IMG/VR virus record: IMGVR_UViG_3300049203_000098
Coordinates: 1-44,032 of that record
Reading direction: 5' to 3' (one strand)
Origin: a virus
Length of the DNA stretch: 44,032 nucleotides
Shown here: one piece after another, positions 7,364-13,721 of the stretch
How positions within the stretch are numbered: the stretch's first letter is position 1
Layout of the letters: every line of letters begins with the position of its first letter
Position numbers and translations under genes: made by a program
Notes under the pieces: model-generated
What the model was told of the DNA's origin: nothing
The model's database searches: none
The model's input: only the letters and a program-made list of their open reading frames with translations

Positions 7364-7752
7364 GCGGCGCCGACATCGCCCGGCTGGAGGCGCGCATCGA
7401 ATGCCTCGAACTGGCGATGGCGCAGGTCGCGCCGTCGCCGGCATTCGACCGCTCGATCTCCGCAATCATCCGCGCCGCCGCTTATGAAATTGGCGTCCGT
7501 CCCTCTGACGTCCGCGGCGATTCGAAGCGAATGCCGCTGCCTCGCGCCCGTTTCGCGATCGCCTGGGTCGCGCGCGCCGTCCATGGCTACAGCGCCGCCA
7601 GGATTGGCCGGGCGTTGGGCGGCCGGGATCATACCACCATCTGTCATGCACTGGCGCGCGCCGCGGAGCTGCGCGACTGTGATCCGGCGTTCCGCCGCCT
7701 CACGAACCGCATGGAAGAGCATTTCCGGAAGTTCAACGCGGAGGATCTGTGA
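7360..7752 (+). CDS. Stand-alone DnaA domain IV-like DNA-binding protein
   Basis: 130 residues. After a short coiled-coil-like N-terminus, residues 32-105 read like the C-terminal DNA-binding domain of the replication initiator DnaA: IIRAAAYEIGVRPSDVRGDS, YSAARIGRALGGRDHTTICHA. The GRDHTT signature at 88-93 contains the residues that contact DnaA boxes in true DnaA. There is no AAA+ domain, so it cannot act as an initiator. It might compete with host DnaA for its boxes or act as a regulator of phage transcription (inference). GTG start from the GTGA overlap. Confidence 0.85.
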   Translation: MSGADIARLEARIECLELAMAQVAPSPAFDRSISAIIRAAAYEIGVRPSDVRGDSKRMPLPRARFAIAWVARAVHGYSAARIGRALGGRDHTTICHALARAAELRDCDPAFRRLTNRMEEHFRKFNAEDL

Positions 7753-8451
7753 ATGTCCGCCACGGCAAACCGCGCGCGTTTCGCGCCCAATCCGCACCGC
7801 CGCGCGATGCTCGCCAAGGTGCACCTCGGCGTCAAAGAGCTTGGGATGATCGATGACGATTATCGCGCGATCCTGATCCGGATCGCCGGCGTCACCAGCG
7901 CCGGCGATTGCACGGACGCCCAGCTCGCCGACGTGATCGAGGAGCTGAAGGCGAAGGGGTTTCGGCCGAAGGTGACCGCCGGCAAGCCGCGGCAGCCCAA
8001 GCCGGCGGATCATGCGATGGCCGGCAAGGCGCGCGCGATGTGGATCTCGCTCCATCAGCTCGGCGCGATCGACAATCCGTCCGAGCGCGCACTGGAGGGC
8101 TTCGCCCAGCGGCAGCTCGGCGTCGAGCGGCTCCAGTGGGCCGACCAGCGCATGGGCTACAAGTTGATCGAGGCGCTGAAGGCGATGGCCGAGCGGCATG
8201 GCTGGTCGCAGGACACCGCCAATGTGGAGCGCCACGGCGTCGTCCTGGTGCTCAAGCTCAGGCTCGCCCAGGCCATCTTCGAGAAGCTGCAGAAGGCCGG
8301 CCTGGCCCCGGCGGATTGGAACCTCACCCGCGCCTGCTGGTCGCTGCTCGGCATGAAACGCGAGCCCTTCTACCGGCAATGGGATCTCGGCGAGCTGGAC
8401 GTGATCACCCGCGGGCTGGGCGAGAAGCTGCGCGAGGGCGTCCGTCAATGA
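7753..8451 (+). CDS. gemA: GemA-like regulatory protein (Mu gp16 family)
   Basis: 232 residues. The N-terminal region (AMLAKVHLGVKELGMIDDDY followed by RIAGVTSAGDCTDAQL) is the characteristic start of the phage GemA/DUF1018 family; the C-terminal half carries a MWISLHQLGAIDN block also typical of it. In Mu, GemA affects host gene expression and DNA supercoiling, but the mechanism is poorly known. The ATG follows the upstream stop directly, and ATGA links it to the next gene. Confidence 0.85.
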   Translation: MSATANRARFAPNPHRRAMLAKVHLGVKELGMIDDDYRAILIRIAGVTSAGDCTDAQLADVIEELKAKGFRPKVTAGKPRQPKPADHAMAGKARAMWISLHQLGAIDNPSERALEGFAQRQLGVERLQWADQRMGYKLIEALKAMAERHGWSQDTANVERHGVVLVLKLRLAQAIFEKLQKAGLAPADWNLTRACWSLLGMKREPFYRQWDLGELDVITRGLGEKLREGVRQ

Positions 8452-8723
8452 TCCCGATGATCTACCTCGGCGAGCGTGCACGGTATGCGGCAGAATTTCT
8501 CAACGGGCTTTGGGGTTCTGACAACGATCCGTGGGTGCCCGCTGCAGAAGGGCAATGGTCAGCCCTGCCTGCACCTACGCAGTGGGACCAAGCGATGGGC
8601 GGCAGGAAGCGGCTCGTCTGGTCCGATCAGACCATTATCGAGCAGGCTGAATATCAGGCGGGCAGCCCGTCCGAATTCGATCGTTGGATAGACGAGAAGC
8701 GCTGCGGGAGGATTTCCGCATGA
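8448..8723 (+). CDS. Hypothetical early protein
   Basis: 91 residues starting at the ATG overlapping the GemA-like stop. Rich in Trp (GLWGSDNDPWVPA, QWDQAMGG, LVWSDQ) and probably a small globular protein. No family recognised. It overlaps the following zinc-ribbon gene by ATGA. Confidence 0.6.
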   Translation: MIPMIYLGERARYAAEFLNGLWGSDNDPWVPAAEGQWSALPAPTQWDQAMGGRKRLVWSDQTIIEQAEYQAGSPSEFDRWIDEKRCGRISA

Positions 8724-8926
8724 GCCGGCTCGTCGCAACTGATCGCCACAAGCCATTGACCACGCGCGCTTATATCCCTCTTTACAGCGCGGGGTATATT
8801 TGTCCGGGCTGTGGGGGGCGGCATTGGATCATTGGCCGCCTGCTGGCGGAATGCGGACGCTGCGCTTTTGCGCTGCCGCTAGCGGAGCCTGTGCGCGCTT
8901 GCTGCGACGGGACGCGCGACGGCTGA
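8720..8926 (+). CDS. Small zinc-ribbon protein
   Basis: 68 residues. Two cysteine pairs, CPGCG and CGRC, separated by 17 residues (GGRHWIIGRLLAE), form a probable zinc ribbon in the middle. Two more cysteines follow near the end. Such small ribbons commonly bind nucleic acid or partner proteins. It lies just upstream of the Mor-type activator in the same operon. Function unknown. Confidence 0.65.
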   Translation: MSRLVATDRHKPLTTRAYIPLYSAGYICPGCGGRHWIIGRLLAECGRCAFALPLAEPVRACCDGTRDG

Positions 8927-8927
8927 C

Positions 8928-9332
8928 ATGAGCGCGCTTGCGGCAACAGGATCGACGGTGCTGGACGAGATCGCGGAAGCGATCGGCGTCTCCGCCACGA
9001 TCGCGCTTGCCCGCAATTTCGGCGGTCGCCGCATCTACGTGCCCCGCGAACTTGGCGGTGCGCACCCCATCGTCTCTGCGATCGGCGCCGACGCGGCGCG
9101 CCTCCTCGCCGATCATTTCCACGGCACCGAACTCCAGCTCCCGATCCGGCTGCGCCGCGAGGCCATCATCCGCGCGCTCGATGCGCGCGATCCTCGCCCG
9201 TCGAATGCCGAGATCGCGAATTTGGCTGGCGTGACGGAGCGCACCGTCTACAACGTGCTCGCGAGGCCGGTGGAATCACCCCCCGGTTCCCGGCCTCGCG
9301 ACACTCGCCAGATCGACATGTTCGAGGTCTAG
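8928..9332 (+). CDS. mor: Mor-type transcription activator
   Basis: 134 residues, the usual length for Mor/C. It has the family's beta-strand region FGGRRIYVPR at 31-40 and a C-terminal helix-turn-helix, NAEIANLAGVTERTVYNVLAR, near 93-113. Mor dimers bind just upstream of a weak -10 and recruit RNA polymerase; in Mu, Mor drives middle and C drives late transcription. Only one such gene is seen here, so it may control all late genes directly. The ATG follows the zinc-ribbon stop by one base. Confidence 0.9.
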   Translation: MSALAATGSTVLDEIAEAIGVSATIALARNFGGRRIYVPRELGGAHPIVSAIGADAARLLADHFHGTELQLPIRLRREAIIRALDARDPRPSNAEIANLAGVTERTVYNVLARPVESPPGSRPRDTRQIDMFEV

Positions 9333-9334
9333 GA

Positions 9335-9589
9335 ATGCCAAGTATCGAAGATTTCAAGCGCTGGGCTGAAAGCGGACCAGTGCCGGCCCCAGACGGAGAG
9401 CTTACCGACGCTTTCGGCGTCGAAGACGCTGTCCTCCTGATCGTCATGTCAAACGGATCAGTTTATCAGGTTCACGAGCGCGACGGATGCGAGATGCAAC
9501 TTAGTGACGCAGATATGCGACGTCTTGGCAAACCACGCAGCTCGGTAATTGAGGTTCTCGACCGCTTCAAAGTGACCGACGAAGCCTGA
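9335..9589 (+). CDS. Hypothetical protein
   Basis: 84 residues beginning SIEDFKRWAESG, with an acidic beta-rich middle (AVLLIVMSNGSVYQVHER). No family recognised. It starts two bases after the Mor-type stop and is the last gene of the early/middle operon. Its codon use looks less GC-rich at third positions than its neighbours', hinting at separate origin, though I did not quantify this. Confidence 0.6.
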   Translation: MPSIEDFKRWAESGPVPAPDGELTDAFGVEDAVLLIVMSNGSVYQVHERDGCEMQLSDADMRRLGKPRSSVIEVLDRFKVTDEA

Positions 9590-9700
9590 GTATTTAAGCT
9601 TCTCCCGACGATGAAACATTACATCTGAGCCGATCCTCCGCCGGGGTCTAGCACCGTGGCTTGAACGGGGGCACGGACGGCGATCGGCGACAGGCGCGCC
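9590..9700 (+). promoter_or_regulatory. Intergenic region, likely activator-dependent late promoter
   Basis: This gap separates the Mor-type operon from the lysis and structural genes. It holds a weak dyad (CCGTG near 9655, CACGG near 9672) of the spacing an activator dimer could use, but no clear -35/-10 pair. A Mor-dependent promoter is expected here from the layout; I cannot identify its exact elements. Confidence 0.35.
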
Positions 9701-9717
9701 GCCCTCCCCAGGAGGGC
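9701..9717 (+). promoter_or_regulatory. Hairpin enclosing the endolysin Shine-Dalgarno
   Basis: GCCCTCC (9701-9707) and GGAGGGC (9711-9717) are a perfect 7-bp inverted repeat with loop CCA. The right arm is the strong ribosome site AGGAGGG, 7 bases before the endolysin ATG at 9724. In mRNA the hairpin would hide the site and hold back translation. Confidence 0.55.
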
Positions 9718-9723
9718 CGTTAG

Positions 9724-10212
9724 ATGCGCAAGATCAAGTTCATCGTCTTCCATTGCTCGGCGACGCGCGAGGGGCAATCGGTCACGGCCGCCGAGATCGA
9801 CCGCTGGCACCGCCAGCGCGGCTTCGCCAAGATCGGCTACCAGCGCTTCGTCCGTCTCAACGGCATGATCGAGACGGGCCGCTCCGACGAGGAGATCGGT
9901 GCGGGCGTCGCCGGCTGGAACCCCAATTCGATCCACATCTGCTACGCCGGCGGCCTCGCGATCGATGGCGTCACGCCGAAGGACACGCGCACGCCGCAGC
10001 AGAAGACGGCGCTCCGCCAGCTCGCGCTCGATTATCACCGCCTCTACCCGGACGCGAAGATCTGCGGCCACCGCGACATGAGCCCGGACGCCGACCATGA
10101 CGGCGTCGTCGAGCCGCAGGAGTGGCTGAAGGCCTGCCCGTCTTTCGAAGTCGACGACTGGCTTGCGGAGATCGGCATTCCCGATGCCGCGCTGAAGGGG
10201 CCGGCGAAATGA
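9724..10212 (+). CDS. Endolysin, N-acetylmuramoyl-L-alanine amidase (T7 lysozyme-like)
   Basis: 162 residues of Amidase_2/PGRP type. Zinc ligands can be placed at H10 (IVFHCSAT), H116 (ICGHRDMS) and C138 (LKACPSF); Y39 (IGYQRF) and K136 match the catalytic Tyr and Lys of T7 lysozyme. It cleaves the amide bond between MurNAc and the peptide stem of peptidoglycan. There is no signal peptide or transmembrane segment, so it needs a holin to reach the wall. It opens the late region, far from the spanins (16472-17036). Confidence 0.93.
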   Translation: MRKIKFIVFHCSATREGQSVTAAEIDRWHRQRGFAKIGYQRFVRLNGMIETGRSDEEIGAGVAGWNPNSIHICYAGGLAIDGVTPKDTRTPQQKTALRQLALDYHRLYPDAKICGHRDMSPDADHDGVVEPQEWLKACPSFEVDDWLAEIGIPDAALKGPAK

Positions 10213-10520
10213 CCCAGCGCGTCGAACAGAAAGGTGGCGTTGCCACCGGCGCGATCGACGCGGTGGAGGCCGGCGATTGGGTCATCATCGACAAGCTGTT
10301 CAACTTCGCGCTGAGCGGCACCTTTGTCGGCACGCTCATCCTGGAGCGCAGCTTCGATGCCGGCGCGACGGCGCTGCCGATCACGCTCGTCGATGGCACG
10401 GTCAAGGAATTCACCGCGCCCGATTCCGCCGTGCTCGAAGAGCCCGAAAGCGGCGTCCTCTACCGCGTCCGGGCCACCGCCTGGACGAGCGGCACGGCCA
10501 ACTGGCGGTTCAGCAAATGA
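10209..10520 (+). CDS. Hypothetical virion-associated beta protein
   Basis: 103 residues starting in ATGA overlap with the endolysin. Beta-rich (GDWVIIDKLFNFALSGTFVG, LYRVRATAWTSGTANWRF), likely a small beta-sandwich domain resembling those in tail or head decoration proteins. The set 10209-11304 precedes the phosphatase gene and may form one structural unit with it. No family name can be given. Confidence 0.6.
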   Translation: MTQRVEQKGGVATGAIDAVEAGDWVIIDKLFNFALSGTFVGTLILERSFDAGATALPITLVDGTVKEFTAPDSAVLEEPESGVLYRVRATAWTSGTANWRFSK

Positions 10521-10672
10521 GCGTCCAAGCGCCCCAAGCCCCGAAGGTGCGCAGCCCGCTGCGCAGCCCCATCGTCAGCGGCGGTGAGCGCTCGGACGGC
10601 TCGCTGCCGTCGCTCGACTTCGCCTTGGCCAGCAACAGCCAATACGTCGCCCTCGTTTTTAGGAGCTTCTGA
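10517..10672 (+). CDS. Small hypothetical protein
   Basis: 51 residues, ATGA overlap upstream and TGATG downstream. Pro/Ser-rich N-terminus (SVQAPQAPKVRSPLRSPIV) then a short region ending QYVALVFRSF. No family recognised. The tight overlaps support translation. Confidence 0.5.
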   Translation: MSVQAPQAPKVRSPLRSPIVSGGERSDGSLPSLDFALASNSQYVALVFRSF

Positions 10673-11304
10673 TGGCCACCATGCAGGTCAGGAATGCCGC
10701 TGGCGGCGTCGAGACGATCCAGAAGCCGAACGCCAATGGCCGGGCGGCGGAGGCGAACTCTTCGCCCGTCGCGCTTTCGAGCGAGGACAAGGCGGCTCTC
10801 GACCAGCTCGCGACCGGCATCGACGGAGTAGGATCGAACACGGCCGACACCGCGGCCGCGCTCGGGGAAATCTCCGACAAGATCGACGTCCTGCAGACCG
10901 CCATCGACAATCTGCTCGCCAAGGCGACGTCGAGCGACGCCAGCCTCGACGTGCTCGCCGATGACGTGAACTCGGGCGCGCCTGTCGACGTGACGAGCGA
11001 CCTGCTCGGCGCGACCGGGCATGAGGAGGTGGCGGCGTCGGCGGCCGACCAGGTGCTCGGCGGGGCCGGTGGCGCCGGCGACATCCTCGCCGGGCTGGTG
11101 ATCGTGCCGGCGACCACATCGCCGGGCGCGGTGTCGATCAAGGACGGCGCGTTATCAGCGATCATTGTGTTCGCCGGCGGCGCGTCGAGCGTCAGCAACC
11201 TTGTGCCATTCTTCGTGCCGCTGGGGATCAAGTCGGCCAACGGCGCGTGGAAGGTGACGACGGGGACGAACGTCTCGGTGATCGCCATCGGCAAGTTCAC
11301 CTGA
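10672..11304 (+). CDS. Hypothetical structural protein with helical N-terminus
   Basis: 210 residues. AGGAG lies 8 bases before the ATG. Residues 35-90 are a helical, heptad-like region (EDKAALDQLATGIDGV, then ISDKIDVLQTAIDNLL), and the C-terminal third is beta-rich (GAVSIKDGALSAIIVFAGG, then TTGTNVSVIAIGKF). This trimeric-stalk-plus-beta-domain look fits a small tail or fibre component. No specific family recognised. It overlaps the phosphatase start by one base. Confidence 0.65.
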   Translation: MATMQVRNAAGGVETIQKPNANGRAAEANSSPVALSSEDKAALDQLATGIDGVGSNTADTAAALGEISDKIDVLQTAIDNLLAKATSSDASLDVLADDVNSGAPVDVTSDLLGATGHEEVAASAADQVLGGAGGAGDILAGLVIVPATTSPGAVSIKDGALSAIIVFAGGASSVSNLVPFFVPLGIKSANGAWKVTTGTNVSVIAIGKFT

Positions 11305-13097
11305 TGCGCTGGCGGCCGGGCTTCCACCTGACGCAAGTTGCGGCGCTGACGGCTGGGGCAGTCACCGGCCTCGTCACCTCGACATGGATCGGGGTGCCGA
11401 CGCCTGACGGCGTCTATGTGTCGTCGCGGCTGGCGAATGACAGCTCGGACGTGAAGCTCGTCATTTCGACCAATGCGGACCTGTCGTCGCCGGTGCAAAC
11501 GACATCGGCCGTCTCGTCCACGAACAGGATCGCGCGCCACACGGTCACCGGGCTCAACCCCAATACGACCTATTATTGCGGGCAGAAGGTCGATGGCCTC
11601 CTGGACATCGGCAAGATCGGCAAGTTCAAGACCGCACCCACCGCGGGCTCGCAGGCGAGCTTTCGCTTTGCCGCGGCCTCGTGCGCCGCAGTGGGCAGCA
11701 ACCATGCTGTCTATGACGCGATCCGGGCGGTTAACCCGGCCTTCTTCGTCCACATGGGCGACATGCACTATGCCGACAGCACGTCGACGGACGAAGCGGT
11801 GCGCCAGGCGCTCTATGACGATGTGCTGGCGCTGTCGAAGCCGGGGCAGCTCTTCCGCGAGGTTCCCTGCCCGTACATCTACGACGATCACGATTTCTGC
11901 GGAAACAACAGCGACAGCACGAGCACCGGGGCGACGGCCGCAAAGGCGGCTTTCCGCGCTCGCGTTCCCGTTCCTGTCGCGTCAGGCGCAGGCGGCGCGA
12001 ATTACTACAGCTTCGTCTATGGCCGGGTCCGCTTCATCGTCACGGACCTGAGATCGGCGCGATCGCCGGTCGGGGATACCGACAATTCGTCCAAGACGAT
12101 GATGGGGGCGACGCAAAAGACCTGGTTCAAAGCCGAGCTGGATGCGGCGGTGGCGGCGCATCAGGTGATCGTCTGGGTCAGCAGCGTGCCCTGGCTTGAG
12201 ACGACCGCCAACAATGACGACGGCTGGGCTGACTACAACACCGAGCGCGTCGAGCTCGCCGATTACATGAAGGCGAACGGGGTTGCCTCGCGCATCCTGA
12301 TCTCGTCCGGCGACATGCACGCGATCGCCTGGGGGGCGGTCGATTATGCGACCGGCGGCGGCATGCGGATCCCGGTCTTCCATTCCGCGCCGCTGGATCG
12401 CACGCCATCGAGCAAGGGCGGGCCGTATGACGCCGGCCCGTTCCAGAACAATAATCAGTTCGGCTATTTCGACGTAACCGACAATGGCGCGGCCGGCGTC
12501 GTCTTCGCCTACACCGGCACCAATTCGGCGGGTGGCACCGTCACCAGCACGAGCGTCACGCTAGGCATCCGCGACGCACAGATCAGCATGGGCACGGCCT
12601 CCGCGCTCACCGGCTGGAACCGCACTGCGAATACCACCGTCTCGACGCCCTTCGCCAACCTCAACGACGACAAGGGCATCCCGACCGGCTGGGGTTTCCA
12701 AATCACCAATGCGGGATCCAGTGCGTCCGGCACCAACGGCATGACGGGGGTGGCGGGCGGCTTTCCCTTCCCCGATGCGGTCATGCAAGCGCATCTGGCC
12801 GAGACGGGCGGGGACGGGATCGCGGTCAAGTGGACCGGCCTCAATCCGAACAAGCGCTACCGCATCCGCGCCACGGCGGCGCGCAACTCGACGGGGTCTC
12901 GCAACTGCGACTTCGCGGTGAATGGCGGCGCGGTCCAGACGATCGAAGCGATCGGCAACGTGTCAAACTATGCCGAGTTTGCCGCCGTTGCACCGAACGG
13001 CTCGGGCGAGATCAGCCTCACCGTGGCGCGCGGCTCGGGCAACGCATCGACCGTCTACCTGACGGGTGCAATAATTCAGGAGCGCGACAATGTCTGA
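11304..13097 (+). CDS. PhoD-like metallophosphatase (phage surface enzyme)
   Basis: 597 residues. An N-terminal Fn3-like domain (near 20-110, ending FKTAPTAG) is followed by a calcineurin-like core of the PhoD type: HMGDMHYAD at 150-158, YIYDDHDF at 191-198 and ISSGDMHA at 333-340, the metal-binding motifs. PhoD enzymes are phosphodiesterases/alkaline phosphatases acting on teichoic acids, phospholipids or other phosphoesters. From about 445 a separate beta domain resembles an adhesion or carbohydrate-binding module. There is no signal peptide, and the gene sits amid tail-fibre genes, so I infer a virion-bound enzyme acting on host surface phosphoesters. The start at 11304 overlaps the upstream stop. 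Confidence 0.85.
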   Translation: MRWRPGFHLTQVAALTAGAVTGLVTSTWIGVPTPDGVYVSSRLANDSSDVKLVISTNADLSSPVQTTSAVSSTNRIARHTVTGLNPNTTYYCGQKVDGLLDIGKIGKFKTAPTAGSQASFRFAAASCAAVGSNHAVYDAIRAVNPAFFVHMGDMHYADSTSTDEAVRQALYDDVLALSKPGQLFREVPCPYIYDDHDFCGNNSDSTSTGATAAKAAFRARVPVPVASGAGGANYYSFVYGRVRFIVTDLRSARSPVGDTDNSSKTMMGATQKTWFKAELDAAVAAHQVIVWVSSVPWLETTANNDDGWADYNTERVELADYMKANGVASRILISSGDMHAIAWGAVDYATGGGMRIPVFHSAPLDRTPSSKGGPYDAGPFQNNNQFGYFDVTDNGAAGVVFAYTGTNSAGGTVTSTSVTLGIRDAQISMGTASALTGWNRTANTTVSTPFANLNDDKGIPTGWGFQITNAGSSASGTNGMTGVAGGFPFPDAVMQAHLAETGGDGIAVKWTGLNPNKRYRIRATAARNSTGSRNCDFAVNGGAVQTIEAIGNVSNYAEFAAVAPNGSGEISLTVARGSGNASTVYLTGAIIQERDNV

Positions 13098-13112
13098 TCG
13101 GGGAGCGCGCGC

Positions 13113-13349
13113 TTATCCTGCCGGCTTGATCCGGCACTCTATGCAGAGATCGCTGTGCATGATGGCTTGCTTGCCGCAACGCAGGCAGCCTTCGCGATAT
13201 TTGACCGGCCAAAAGCGAAACAGCGCAACCATTCCGAGCACCAACAGGATCGACGGGAGAATCCCGATCGCTCTAGCGAACGGCGCGACCAACATTGCCA
13301 CCACGATCGCGAAGAGGACGGTTCCGGTCAATGAAGGGGTCTTGCTCAC
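13113..13349 (-). CDS. Antisense two-helix membrane protein with zinc ribbon
   Basis: 78 residues on the minus strand inside the plus-strand late operon. A GTG start at 13349 has GGAG 6 bases upstream. Two hydrophobic segments (about 9-25 and 29-47: VLFAIVVAMLV, ILPSILLVLGMVALF) are followed by CLRC and CIEC, a likely zinc ribbon, and a short basic end. Third codon positions are GC-rich on this strand, supporting coding. Being antisense it must have its own promoter and could be expressed in the lysogen; exclusion of other phages is a guess. A longer reading frame continues upstream but looks unlike protein. Confidence 0.65.
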   Translation of the reverse strand: MSKTPSLTGTVLFAIVVAMLVAPFARAIGILPSILLVLGMVALFRFWPVKYREGCLRCGKQAIMHSDLCIECRIKPAG

Positions 13350-13469
13350 TAGCTGCTCCGATTTCCAAATAAACCCAGTCCCATCAGGACCTTCGGCATC
13401 AACAGCCGTTACTAGGTTGGAACGAAGCCGCGCAATCCTGGACGTGCCCAATATGGCGAGTGTCCCGCT

Positions 13470-13715
13470 ATGAGCCGGATGCGCATCGCCGCGCGGCGGC
13501 GCGCGCCCTACGGGGTCCATCGCCTGGGCAACAATAGCGGCCACCTGCTGCTCGAAGACGGGTCGATCTGGATCACGGCCGACGATTCGACGCGTGCGAT
13601 CGCGGCGTTCCCGCTGGTCGACGCGCCTGATGATGCGGACGTGATGATGATCGTGCGCGGCGGCGCGAATTACCAACTGAGCAGCGAAGATTTCTTCGCA
13701 TACCTGGCGGGATAG
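13470..13715 (+). CDS. Hypothetical protein preceding tail fibre
   Basis: 81 residues, Arg-rich start (MRIAARRRAPYGVHR) then a compact domain (NNSGHLLLEDGSIWITADD). No family recognised. It lies 6 bases upstream of the large fibre gene and may help assemble or attach it. ATG at 13470 lacks a strong ribosome site; 13479 is an alternative. Confidence 0.6.
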   Translation: MSRMRIAARRRAPYGVHRLGNNSGHLLLEDGSIWITADDSTRAIAAFPLVDAPDDADVMMIVRGGANYQLSSEDFFAYLAG

Positions 13716-13721
13716 CGGGCA

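Noticed and set aside
13090-13473. A 127-codon plus-strand frame between the phosphatase and the next gene, with overlaps at both ends
   Set aside because: Its translation has no protein-like pattern and mirrors the hydrophobic minus-strand gene at 13113-13349, which has a ribosome site, membrane helices and CxxC pairs. The overlaps are probably chance.
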